A stretch of 64,000 nt of DNA from G965215045 sp965215045. Its GTDB lineage: Bacteria > Pseudomonadota > Gammaproteobacteria > JABABF01. Below, in pieces: positions 15,462-23,759 of this stretch. The stretch lies in the NCBI GenBank assembly GCA_965215045.1, contig OZ244031.1, positions 372,001 to 436,000 of the forward strand, written 5' to 3'. The notes under the pieces are model-generated. The model was given only the letters and a program-made list of their open reading frames with translations, searched no databases and was not told where the DNA came from. The position numbers and the translations under genes are program-made. Each line of letters starts with the position of its first letter. Position 1 is the stretch's first letter.

Positions 15462-16571
15462 TCAGCCGCCCATCTCCTCCAGCAGGCGCACCATGATCGG
15501 GGTGATGAAATTGCTGCCGACCGGGTCTTCATTGCCGCTGCAGAGGGCGGTGCGGGTCATGATGATGCCGAAGCGGAAGGCGGTGAACAGCTTGTAATAG
15601 CGATAGGCACTGTCATCCAGGCCGGTCTTCTTCTGCCAGTATGCAATGTGCTCTTCCTCGCCGGGAAAACCCTCCAGCCTGGGAATGCCCAAACCGGCAC
15701 TCATCGACTCGTCCAGGAACCACCACCAGGCGATATCCTGCACGCGGTTGCCCAGGGTGACCATCTCCCAGTCCAGGATGGCCGCCACGCCGCTGTAGTC
15801 GGGGGTGAACATGGTGTTGCCCATGCGGCAGTCCCCCCAGCACAGGCCGGTGTCCTCTTCCTCCGGCTTGTGGTCGTGGAACCATTGCATGCAGCGTTCA
15901 TACTCGGGATGCGGCAGGCCTTCACGCGCCCAGTGCAGGTAATGCTCCCAGTAATGCAGCTGCTGGTCCAGTGCCCGCTCTCCACCGCGTTCGGGGTGAT
16001 GCAGGAAATCAAAACCCGCCTGGCGCCAGTCCACGGCATGAAGCTTGCACACCGCATCGATGCCGCTCCACCAGAGATGTTCGCGCTCGGCCGGGGTGGT
16101 GTCATCGTGGACCCACCCGGCCATATGCAGGGGCGGAATGTCCGGCGGCACCACGCCTTCCACCTTTTGCATCACGTAAAACGGCACGCCCAGCACTGCC
16201 GGGTCTTCTTCCAAGCCCATGAGTGGCGGCACGGGGATGACATCCTGAAGCAGGTCCATGGCCCGGTACTGCATGCCCAGGTCATACTCGGGGAACACCA
16301 GCTTCTGGCCGCTGGGCTGCACGCGCGCCACGCAGGAACACTGCCGGGCGGTGTCGTCCTCGGTCCAGTGCAGGTCGAACAACAGGGTCAGGTTGGACAT
16401 TCCCGAGGCTTCGGGAATGCTGAAATCGGCGATGCGCAGGGCGCGGGCTTCGGGCATGCGCCCTGTAAACCAGTCCTGCAGGCGTTCCCGGGTCTGTTCC
16501 GGGTTGCTGAGCTTGGGGGTCGGGCGCTGCTTTCTCTGTTCTTCCAACTCCTCTGTCAACTTATCGCTCAT
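15462..16571 (-). CDS. Aminoglycoside-phosphotransferase-like (APH fold) kinase family protein
   Basis: A 369-residue protein from MSDKLTEELEEQ at 16571; ten further codons to 16601 are open but unlikely. The kinase features are the catalytic loop GLCWGDCRMGNTMF (HGDxxxxN type with Trp for His) at about residue 247 and the Mg-binding AAILDWEMVTLGN. This matches the broad phosphotransferase family often found beside acyl-CoA dehydrogenases (ACAD10/11-like), not true antibiotic kinases. Its small-molecule substrate is unknown. It lies 180 bp downstream of TonB-dependent receptor 2 on the same strand. The MITE-like element sits beyond its 3' end. Confidence 0.85.
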   Translation of the reverse strand: MSDKLTEELEEQRKQRPTPKLSNPEQTRERLQDWFTGRMPEARALRIADFSIPEASGMSNLTLLFDLHWTEDDTARQCSCVARVQPSGQKLVFPEYDLGMQYRAMDLLQDVIPVPPLMGLEEDPAVLGVPFYVMQKVEGVVPPDIPPLHMAGWVHDDTTPAEREHLWWSGIDAVCKLHAVDWRQAGFDFLHHPERGGERALDQQLHYWEHYLHWAREGLPHPEYERCMQWFHDHKPEEEDTGLCWGDCRMGNTMFTPDYSGVAAILDWEMVTLGNRVQDIAWWWFLDESMSAGLGIPRLEGFPGEEEHIAYWQKKTGLDDSAYRYYKLFTAFRFGIIMTRTALCSGNEDPVGSNFITPIMVRLLEEMGG

Positions 16572-16668
16572 TGCACCCCCGGTCGGTCTCGATACAGGCA
16601 AGAGCGTCTATTCTAAGATAAACAGGCAGTGCAAAAGCCGCACTCGGGCCGCCGGAAATTGGAGAAGC

Positions 16669-16692
16669 GGCCCCGCCGGAACGGCAGGGGCC
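16669..16692 (-). terminator. Possible terminator hairpin after TonB-dependent receptor 2
   Basis: A strong GC stem (GGCCCCGCCG pairing with CGGCAGGGGCC, one bulged A, loop GAA), 59 bp past the receptor stop and before the phosphotransferase start. No clear T-run follows, so it may attenuate rather than end transcription. Confidence 0.4.
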
Positions 16693-16750
16693 GGGACGTC
16701 AAGGACGCTGTGCGTGTTACGGATGCGGGAGCGGGTGCGGGCGGCAGGAC

Positions 16751-19630
16751 TCAGTAGTCGTAGACGATGTCCATGCCGATGCTGCGCAGTTCGCCGTAGG
16801 CACCGGTATTAAAGGTGCCGAACGGAATCACGAACTCCCGGTATTCCTCGTTCTTGAGGTTGCGGCCCCAGAGTGCAAGGCTCAACCGGCCCTGGTCCGC
16901 ATCTCCCAGGGGGATGTCGTTGAGACTGATGCGGGCACCCCACAGGGCGCGTTCGGTGGCGCGGTTGGCAGTGTCATCCAGAGGCACTGCCGCACTGATC
17001 GTGAAGGCATCCGCATAGTCGTAATCGACGCGCACCGACAAGGTGCCGTAATCACTGGGAGCGAATTCGTACTGCGCCCACGTGTAGACCGTGGTCTCCG
17101 GCACGTAGGGCGGGGTCTGTGTGTCCGGGTCTTCGCCGGGGCCCGCCTCCTTGATATCCACATCCGTGTAGCCGTAGTTCAGCCCCAGGGTCAAACCCGG
17201 GACGGGAAGCGCCAGGATTTCCAACTCTGCCCCCTGGTTGGTCTGCTCACCAAAGTTCGAAATGACACTGGTGGCACCGGCCAGGGACGGAGCAAAGGTG
17301 GAAGTCTGCTTGTCCTCGTAGTCGGCATAAAACAGGGTGAGGTTGGCGCGCAGGCGATTGTCAAACCACTGCGTTTTGGCACCCAGTTCGTAGCTGAGGA
17401 TGTTCTCCTGCTCCACCGGATCGCCAAAGTTCTCAATGATGTTGATGCGCACGTTGTAGCCGCCGGCGCGATAACCGGCAGCGGCCCGGGCATACAGGTT
17501 GACCTCATCCGTCAGCTGGTGGTCCAGGCTGACATCCCAGGTGAACTTGTTCCAGCTGTCATCATCCCTGACTGTTTTCGTGGGCGAGGTGATCAGCGCG
17601 GAAAACACCGGCACGCTCTCCAGGTACCCCTCCTTGTCATCCTGCGTGTAACGCAGACCCACGGTGAGGTTGGTGAGTTCACTCACGGCATACTGTCCCT
17701 GCCAGTAAAAGGCGTAGGCCTCGTTTTCCGTGCCGTAATTGAAGACACCGCCACCGCCGCCGATGACCGTTGCATTGAGGCAGGCTTCGGCCAAGCTGCC
17801 AATCGCTCCCCCTGCCAAAGCCAGTGTCAGGACGCCCCCGCTCAGGTTCGGGTCCCCGCACAGGGAACCTGAGCCCTTGCCATGGTAGCTACCCTCCATA
17901 AAACGGTCCTGGGCAGTGGTCAAACCCCCAAAGAAGGGCAGCGACGGCCCCGGAAGAGCATTGCGTTGCGGGTTGACTTCATCGGCCTTCTCCTGGAAAT
18001 AATAAAAGCCCCCCACCCAGTCCAGCTGGCTGTCCAGCAATGGGAATGTGCCGCTGAACTGGAATTCCTGGGTGAACTGCTCCTGGCTGCTTCTGCGCTG
18101 GGCGGTGAACAGGGAAACCAGTTCACCCTTCGCTGCCAACTCGACCTCACCGTTTTCCTTGTTCAAACGGTACACGCAATCCCCCGTGCAATTGCTGTTA
18201 CCATTAGCGTCGACAACCGCGCCCTCGTTCGGTCCATCGTAGACAAAGGTGCCGAAATCATTGCCGAAATTCGGCAACTCGGAATCCCACTCGCGGTAGG
18301 AGGTGATCGACTTGAACACGATCCCGGTGGGCATTTCCCATTCCACGGTCAGGGCGTGTGCCTCGAACTCCGAGGTCTCAGGCTGGGAACGCCGGACAGG
18401 CAGAACACCCAGGCGGTCATTATGCGATGCGGCCCGGGCCTGCGCATAAATCGGGAACGGCTCCAGAGCGTTGACCAGACCAGTCACCCGACCAAATTCA
18501 CCGGCAAAAGTCTGAGCACCGGGAACCGCTGAAGCTGTGCCCAAAGCCATCTGCTGTTCTGTAGTTGGGGCATCTATAGCTCCTAATTGAAGTAATGTAC
18601 CGCCGGCTGCCAGCGCTGCCCCAATACGGGCACCAACCATGGCACCAATCCTGGCACCAATCTCAGCCGCGGCATCCTCCGCAGCGACTGTCCCCGCCAT
18701 TACTTCCGCTGTTACTTCCGCTGTTACTTCCGCTGTTACTTCCTGTGAGACCTGAGCTATTGTCTTTCCGGCTGCAGCAGACCCGGCAAGAAAACTTTCA
18801 AAGGTGTTGATATTGGTAATCTGCCCCAGTTGTGAATTGCCGGTCTTGTCCGAGAGGCTGTAGTTGTAGTCGACCAGCAGTCCGTCCCCGGAGTCCCAGC
18901 GCAGGGCCAGACGCCCGGCATCGGAGTCAATGTCGCCGACATCCTGGCCGGTTGCAACATTCTCCACGAGTCCGTCAAATTCCCACTTGGAGAAATTCAG
19001 ACGCGCGGACAACATGCCGCCCGCAAAGGGGAAATACCCGGTATTGACGGTGGTCTGGTTGCGCAACAGGCCGCGCTCGCCGGCGGTGAGGTAATTGCGG
19101 AATGCAAAATCCTCACTGGGCTTGTTGGTAATGATATTGATCGCCCCGGCCGTCGCGTTGCGCCCGTAGAGAGTACCCTGCGGGCCACGCAGGACTTCGA
19201 CGCGCTCGGTGTCGGAGATGTCGAAGGCACTGCCGGTCAGGCGCCCCAGGTAGACGCCGTCTATATAAAGGCCCACCACCGAGTCCACGGCGAGTGCCGT
19301 CTCACCGGCGGAGACGCCGCGAATGCCGAAGGCGTAGTTGGAGTGGCTGGCACTCTGTTTGCGCAGGATGATGTTCGGAGCCTTGTTGGCCACGGTGCCG
19401 AACTCGACGGCACCCAGGTCTTCCAGGTCCCGCTGCGTGAATGCAGTGATCGCCAGGGGCGCTTCCTGCAGGGTTTCCTCGCGTTTCTGGGCGGTGACGA
19501 TCACCTCTTCCAGGCTGACGCTCTGCTGGGCGTCGGCAGGTGCCGGTGCAAGGGCCGCAGAAAGGGCCAAAGGCAGGGCCGCAGAGAAAAAGACGGTTTT
19601 GAAGTACAGCTTCTTCAGGTTGGATTGCAT
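16751..19630 (-). CDS. TonB-dependent outer-membrane receptor 2
   Basis: A 959-residue precursor from MQSNLKKLYFKTVFF at 19630. The start is chosen because receptor 1 begins with the same MQS and the same G-rich site before ATG. The signal peptide ends near PADAQQ. The plug shows EEVIVTAQKREETLQEAPLA and VLRGPQGTLYGRNATAGAIN, and the barrel ends IGMDIVYDY with the usual final aromatic. An Ala-rich insert near residues 285-355 includes tandem EVTA units and GARIGAMVGARIGAAL, coded partly by a 12-bp repeat at 18703-18745; it probably sits in an extracellular loop. The substrate is unknown. Its promoter closely resembles that of receptor 1. Confidence 0.93.
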   Translation of the reverse strand: MQSNLKKLYFKTVFFSAALPLALSAALAPAPADAQQSVSLEEVIVTAQKREETLQEAPLAITAFTQRDLEDLGAVEFGTVANKAPNIILRKQSASHSNYAFGIRGVSAGETALAVDSVVGLYIDGVYLGRLTGSAFDISDTERVEVLRGPQGTLYGRNATAGAINIITNKPSEDFAFRNYLTAGERGLLRNQTTVNTGYFPFAGGMLSARLNFSKWEFDGLVENVATGQDVGDIDSDAGRLALRWDSGDGLLVDYNYSLSDKTGNSQLGQITNINTFESFLAGSAAAGKTIAQVSQEVTAEVTAEVTAEVMAGTVAAEDAAAEIGARIGAMVGARIGAALAAGGTLLQLGAIDAPTTEQQMALGTASAVPGAQTFAGEFGRVTGLVNALEPFPIYAQARAASHNDRLGVLPVRRSQPETSEFEAHALTVEWEMPTGIVFKSITSYREWDSELPNFGNDFGTFVYDGPNEGAVVDANGNSNCTGDCVYRLNKENGEVELAAKGELVSLFTAQRRSSQEQFTQEFQFSGTFPLLDSQLDWVGGFYYFQEKADEVNPQRNALPGPSLPFFGGLTTAQDRFMEGSYHGKGSGSLCGDPNLSGGVLTLALAGGAIGSLAEACLNATVIGGGGGVFNYGTENEAYAFYWQGQYAVSELTNLTVGLRYTQDDKEGYLESVPVFSALITSPTKTVRDDDSWNKFTWDVSLDHQLTDEVNLYARAAAGYRAGGYNVRINIIENFGDPVEQENILSYELGAKTQWFDNRLRANLTLFYADYEDKQTSTFAPSLAGATSVISNFGEQTNQGAELEILALPVPGLTLGLNYGYTDVDIKEAGPGEDPDTQTPPYVPETTVYTWAQYEFAPSDYGTLSVRVDYDYADAFTISAAVPLDDTANRATERALWGARISLNDIPLGDADQGRLSLALWGRNLKNEEYREFVIPFGTFNTGAYGELRSIGMDIVYDY
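18703..18745. repeat. 12-bp tandem repeat in receptor 2 coding Glu-Val-Thr-Ala units
   Basis: The unit GTTACTTCCGCT repeats about three times with partial copies on each side. The unit length is a multiple of three, so the frame survives copy-number change. Confidence 0.85.
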
Positions 19631-19708
19631 GGTTTTCCCCCGCAAATCATGTTTGTCATTCCCCTGTTATTGCCAATGTGTTAAGGCAAGTCAGGGGATT
19701 TTGTGCAG

Positions 19709-19737
19709 TTTATACCTGCACTGCTCTAACATGTCAA
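19709..19737 (-). promoter_or_regulatory. Promoter of TonB-dependent receptor 2
   Basis: On the minus strand a perfect TTGACA (19737-19732), a 17-bp spacer and TATAAA (19714-19709) followed by CTGC, as before receptor 1. An IS left end begins 6 bp upstream at 19743, so that insertion abuts the -35 box. Confidence 0.8.
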
Positions 19738-19742
19738 GAGCA

Positions 19743-19797
19743 TGTATAAGTCCATAACATATGAGACTCAGGAGGCTCATCGTCCGGGGGTGGACCC
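19743..19797 (-). mobile_element. IS481-type left end with the last transposase codons, bounding the lipase 2 cassette
   Basis: TGTATAAGTCCATAACATAT and the next 30 bases encode, on the minus strand, PEQGPPPDDEPPESHMLWTY, the transposase C-terminus. The frame is open directly from the amgK relic at 19798-19990 into these codons. Confidence 0.8.
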
Positions 19798-19990
19798 TGC
19801 TCCGGCTTGCACACCGACCCGCCCAGCAATTTCTCCACGAACCAGGGGCGAAACAATGTCATCTCTGCCTGCAACTCCGCCTCGTCATAAGCGGGCAGGC
19901 GGAAGCCACCGTGCTCTCAGGGGCGAGGCGATGCGGAAATAGCACCAGAAATCGGCATCGCCTAGACGTTGGAGACCCCGTGCCAAGGAT
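19798..19990 (-). pseudogene. Short amgK relic fused to the transposase tail
   Basis: The minus strand shows GDADFWCYFRIAS, resembling the GDASFRRYFR motif of AmgK kinases, then LPAYDEAELQAEMTLF and RPWFVEKLLGGSV. The latter is shared almost base for base with the amgK relic at 13580-13640. The intervening kinase sequence is missing. It is the downstream neighbour of lipase copy 2, just as the longer amgK relic follows lipase copy 1. Confidence 0.65.
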
Positions 19991-20061
19991 CTCGGTAATG
20001 ACTGATCTTTTACCCGGTCAATTCAATTTGCTGGCGATGAGGCCTGCCAGGACGGATATTT

Positions 20062-21261
20062 TTACTTCTGGGCGCAAGCCTTCAATTTTCTTCTATATTC
20101 CTTGATCTTGTGGTCTTCAAACGCAGTTTTTAGCCTTATCCTGCGCAGCCAACGCATGACATAAGAGGCGATATTGAGATCAAACTTCTTAAGCTTGAGA
20201 TCGGAATAATCGTCCTTGCATTTGGTTAAATAACGCAGGACACCGTGATGCTTGTAGCCGGAGCCTAAATAGAAAAACGGGATTATCAGTAAGAGCCTCA
20301 ATCGCAGAAAAGGTGGCGGGAGTAGAGGGACCCAATCTGCAGCGTTGACAATGCGGTAGACGGGGGCATCAATCTCTTCCCCAAATTCTTCATTGCCCAC
20401 ACGCGGACAGCCAAACGTATAACAAACCGTACGATCAGAGAACGTTCCTTCCTCCTCTAGATCCCGGGTCGCAATGAGGGCCAAGGCACCACCCTGCGAA
20501 TGGCCAGTGATATAAAGGGAATAGTTATCAGCCGATAGATTCTCTGCAGTCATAACCTCACGTATACTTGACTCTACCCGGACAGGCGGGGCAGACGGGC
20601 CTGGATTGGACGAGCCAGGGTTGGACGAGCTTGGGTCAGACGGGCCAGGGTTAGACGGGCCTGGGTTAGACGAGCCCGGGTTAGACGAGCCCGGGTCAGA
20701 CGGGCCTGGGTTGGACGAACCAGGGTTGGACGAGCCCGGGTCAGACGAGCCTGGGTCAGACGAGCCTGGGTTAGACGAGCCAGAGGCAGACGAGCCAGAG
20801 GCAGGCGGGGGCGGGGGCGGGGGGACAACAACCCCACGTATACTTGGCTTTACATTTTGGTAGGCCTTGTAAAAACCTCTATGAATCTTGACGCCGTTAT
20901 CTTCCTCGTAGAAACGCACTTTAAAATTAGTCCACCAATCATCAAAATCGTCGGTTCCACGGAAAGCGAGAACCGCAATTTTCTTCTCTTTGTTCTTCGC
21001 CAGGAATGCTTGTGTATCGTCGTTGTCGAAGGTCTCTACCAAGCAAAAACCCACCTTGGCTAGTGCGTCCTTTAGCACATCACCTTGCACCTGCCGCGTC
21101 TCCTGTGGTACCCCCTTCTTTTTTGGAGGCTTGAAACACTCATAAGCAAGCCCACACATCTCACTCATCATCCAGGCGGAACCGTCGTTGTACTCATCGA
21201 GGGATTCAGGCAGCACCTTCAAATGCTTGTACTCTTGTGGTACTTCGAAGTAGTGACTCAT
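20062..21261 (-). CDS. Lipase class 3 (alpha/beta hydrolase) family protein, copy 2
   Basis: A 399-residue paralogue of 13965-15134. Shared segments are YFEVPQEYKHLK, NDGSAWMMSEMCGLAYECF, VLAFRGTDDFDDWWTNFKV, the elbow LYITGHSQGGALALIA, VNAADWVPLL (Asp) and FEDHKIKEYRRKL (His). The linker before the elbow (about residues 150-220) is a run of five-residue SSNPG/SSDPG/GPSDP units from a 15-bp minisatellite, unlike the Asn-Pro linker of copy 1. It lacks the basic insert of copy 1 near residue 55 and has no signal peptide. It is bounded by the IS left end at 19743 and a right end at 21381-21412, in the transposase direction. A secreted lipid-active effector is one possibility; the substrate is unknown. 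Confidence 0.85.
   Translation of the reverse strand: MSHYFEVPQEYKHLKVLPESLDEYNDGSAWMMSEMCGLAYECFKPPKKKGVPQETRQVQGDVLKDALAKVGFCLVETFDNDDTQAFLAKNKEKKIAVLAFRGTDDFDDWWTNFKVRFYEEDNGVKIHRGFYKAYQNVKPSIRGVVVPPPPPPPASGSSASGSSNPGSSDPGSSDPGSSNPGSSNPGPSDPGSSNPGSSNPGPSNPGPSDPSSSNPGSSNPGPSAPPVRVESSIREVMTAENLSADNYSLYITGHSQGGALALIATRDLEEEGTFSDRTVCYTFGCPRVGNEEFGEEIDAPVYRIVNAADWVPLLPPPFLRLRLLLIIPFFYLGSGYKHHGVLRYLTKCKDDYSDLKLKKFDLNIASYVMRWLRRIRLKTAFEDHKIKEYRRKLKACAQK
20590..20806. repeat. 15-bp minisatellite in lipase copy 2
   Basis: About fourteen units of the type GACGAGCCTGGGTTA / GACGGGCCAGGGTTA, coding five-residue Ser/Pro/Asn/Asp/Gly units on the minus strand. It is in frame, so length can vary without breaking the gene. 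Confidence 0.9.
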
Positions 21262-21307
21262 GGTTGTTTCACCCCTAAAGGTTTACCAGGCTGTGCCAGT
21301 ACGCTCC

Positions 21308-21317
21308 ACTATACCAC
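21308..21317 (-). promoter_or_regulatory. Extended -10 promoter of lipase copy 2
   Basis: TGGTATAGTGGAGCG on the minus strand, identical to the site before lipase copy 1; the shared sequence extends about 70 bp around it. Confidence 0.6.
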
Positions 21318-21380
21318 GCCCTGTTCATGGTTGTGCACGCGCGTGTCAGAGGAAGAAAGAATGCTCTCTTCACCCTTGGG

Positions 21381-21412
21381 CAAAGAGGCCCTTATGTTTC
21401 TGAACTTGTGCA
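21381..21412 (-). repeat. Isolated IS481-type right end, outer boundary of the lipase 2 cassette
   Basis: CAAAGAGGCCCTTATGTTTC followed by TGAACTTGTGCA matches the right end of the complete element. With the left end at 19743 it bounds 1,670 bp. Confidence 0.8.
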
Positions 21413-21494
21413 AACTCAGCCCGGGGACGGGCAAAATGGCACCTCCAAGGGGCACCGGGGGGCAGGCTCAGAACAGCAGGGCCCGGCTTCAGCC

Positions 21495-21541
21495 TGTATG
21501 AGTTCTTGACTTATGAGACCCGGGAGGGCCATCGTCCGGGG
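21495..21541 (-). repeat. Diverged IS481-type left-end remnant after the fatty-acid oxidation operon
   Basis: TGTATGAGTTCTTGACTTAT, then GAGACCCGGGAGGGCCATCG and TCCGGGG, parallels the element's left end and transposase tail. It lies 42 bp beyond the operon's last stop codon. Confidence 0.6.
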
Positions 21542-21582
21542 CGGTAACCGGCCCGGTGTCCTGGCAGCGGGCGTTTGAGGCT

Positions 21583-23736
21583 TCAGGCGAAGATTTCGCC
21601 TTGCTTTGCCTTTTTCTGCAACAGGGCCGGCGGTGCGAACTCTTCGCCGTACCGGGCCTGCAGTTCCTTGCAGCGCGCCACGAAGGCTTCGACACCCCGC
21701 GCATTGATGAACTGGTAGACGCCGCCCGTGTGCGCCGGGAAGCCGATGCCCATGATCGAACCGATGTTGCCGTCGGCCACGCTGTCGATGATGCCCTGTT
21801 CCATCGCCCGCACAGCTTCCAGTGCTTCGGCGAACAGCAGCCGGTCCTGGACGTCCTGCAATGGAATATCGCGGTGCGGCCCGTCTGCGTACATTTCCTG
21901 GAGGGGCGGCCAGATGTGCTTCTTGCCCTTTTCGGGATACTCGTAGAAACCGCCGCCGTGTATCTTGCCGCGCCGCCCGTGCTCATCGACCATGCGCTTG
22001 ATCAGGATGCTTTCCGGCGGCTCTTCGAATTTCTCGCCGCGCGCTTCGGCGTCCAGGCGCGCCTGTTCCATGGCTTCGCGCGAGGTCTGCTGGGTGATTT
22101 CATCGAGCAGTGCCAGCGGCCCGACGGGGCAGCCGGCCTGCAGGGCGGCATTTTCGATCAGTGCGGGCGGCACGCCCTCGGTCAGCATGCGCATCGACTG
22201 GCCGATCAGCTTGCCGATCACGCGCGAGGTGAAAAACCCCGGGCCGTCGTGCACGACGATCGGGGTCTTGCCCATGCGGCGGGAGAGATCAAAGACCATC
22301 GCCAGAGCCTGGTCATCGGTTTTCTCGCCGCAGATGATTTCGACCAGGGGCATTTTCTCCGCCGGGGAGAAAAAGTGCATGCCAATGAACTTGTGCGGCT
22401 GCGGGCTGGCCTGGGCGAGTTCGGTGATCGGCAGCGCGGAGGTGTTGGAGGCGAACACGGCGTTCTCTCCCAGGTGCGGGGCCACGTCCCTGGTGACTTC
22501 GGCCTTGACTTCGCGGTTTTCAAAGACTGCCTCGATGACCACATCGCAGTCGGCGAAATCTGCGGCGTCCTCGGTGACGTGGATGCGCGAGAGGATCTGC
22601 TGTGCCTGCTGTTCATCGATGCGGCGGTCTTTTTCGCAGGCGGTGCGCGAGTAGTCGCGGCCTTTTTCGGCGGCCGCCCGGTCGCGATCCTTGAGCACGA
22701 CTTCGAGGCCGGCCTTCGCTCCGACCAGGGCGATGGAGGCGCCCATCAGTCCGGCACCCAGCACGCCGATCTTGCGGAATTCGCACGGTGGGATGTCTTG
22801 CGGCCGGCTGGCCCCGTTGTTGACGGCGTTCATCTGCACGAAGAACGCGGTCATCATGTTGCGTGCGGTCTGGTCCAGCAGCAGGTGCAGGAAATACCGC
22901 GCTTCGACCTTTTCGGCGGCGGCGAAGTCGACGCGGGCGGTATCGTGCACGGCGGCGAAGATCGCTTTCTGGGCCGGCATCTTGCCGTGGGTATGGTTCA
23001 TCACGTTGACCGGCCCCAGGTACAGGAACCCCTGCAGGGCGTCATCGCCGGGTGCCCCGCCCGGGATCCGGTAGTCTTTCTCATCCCAGGGTTGCACGGC
23101 ATCGGGGTGGCTTTTGATCCACTCCCGGGCCAGGCGGTGCATCTCTTCTTCGTCTGCGGCCAGTGCGTGCACCAGGCCTTTTTCCAATGCCTGTGCCGGG
23201 CGCAGTCGCCGCCCCTGGCTGATCAGGGTAAACGCCGCCTGCAGTCCCAACAGGCGGGTCAGGCGCACGACGCCGCCGGCACCGGGCATCAGTCCCAGCT
23301 GTGACTCGGGCAGGCCGAGCCGCATTTCGGGCTGATCCAGGGCGACGCGGTAATGGCAGGCGAGGCAGATCTCGTAGCCGCCGCCCAGTGCGGTGCCGTT
23401 GATACCGACCGCCACCGGCACACCCAGTGTCTCCAGGCGTCGCAGCGGTTGCTTGGCCGCCAGGATGCCTTCGAACATCTGCCGGCGGGTCCGGGCATCG
23501 GGGTGCTGGTCCATCTCCAGCATCGCCTTGACGTCGCCACCGGCGAAAAACTGTCCCGGTTTGCCGCTGCGCAGGTAGACGCCGCGGATCTGCTCCCGGC
23601 GTTCTTCCAGTTCGGCGATGGCCTCTTTCATGGCGGTATCGTATTCTTCGCCCATGACATTGACCGACTTGCCGGGCTGGTCAAAGATCAGTTCGACGAT
23701 GCCGTCTTTGCCCTCTTCCAGGCGAATGTAACTCAT
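21583..23736 (-). CDS. fadJ: Fatty-acid oxidation multifunctional protein: enoyl-CoA hydratase / 3-hydroxyacyl-CoA dehydrogenase
   Basis: A 717-residue protein, close to the length of FadJ (714). The ATG at 23736 follows GGAGAGA. The N-terminal hydratase/isomerase domain has the oxyanion-hole segments [13 protein letters not shown] and [19 protein letters not shown]. The dehydrogenase domain starts near residue 315 with the NAD site [14 protein letters not shown], followed by [20 protein letters not shown] and [17 protein letters not shown]-terminal dehydrogenase domain completes the usual order. It carries out two middle steps of beta-oxidation. It follows the thiolase gene with a 23-bp gap, forming a complete thiolase-multienzyme pair. 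FadB and FadJ classes are hard to separate by eye. Confidence 0.92.
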   Translation of the reverse strand: MSYIRLEEGKDGIVELIFDQPGKSVNVMGEEYDTAMKEAIAELEERREQIRGVYLRSGKPGQFFAGGDVKAMLEMDQHPDARTRRQMFEGILAAKQPLRRLETLGVPVAVGINGTALGGGYEICLACHYRVALDQPEMRLGLPESQLGLMPGAGGVVRLTRLLGLQAAFTLISQGRRLRPAQALEKGLVHALAADEEEMHRLAREWIKSHPDAVQPWDEKDYRIPGGAPGDDALQGFLYLGPVNVMNHTHGKMPAQKAIFAAVHDTARVDFAAAEKVEARYFLHLLLDQTARNMMTAFFVQMNAVNNGASRPQDIPPCEFRKIGVLGAGLMGASIALVGAKAGLEVVLKDRDRAAAEKGRDYSRTACEKDRRIDEQQAQQILSRIHVTEDAADFADCDVVIEAVFENREVKAEVTRDVAPHLGENAVFASNTSALPITELAQASPQPHKFIGMHFFSPAEKMPLVEIICGEKTDDQALAMVFDLSRRMGKTPIVVHDGPGFFTSRVIGKLIGQSMRMLTEGVPPALIENAALQAGCPVGPLALLDEITQQTSREAMEQARLDAEARGEKFEEPPESILIKRMVDEHGRRGKIHGGGFYEYPEKGKKHIWPPLQEMYADGPHRDIPLQDVQDRLLFAEALEAVRAMEQGIIDSVADGNIGSIMGIGFPAHTGGVYQFINARGVEAFVARCKELQARYGEEFAPPALLQKKAKQGEIFA

Positions 23737-23759
23737 CGGCGTCTCTCCTGTTGCCCGGC

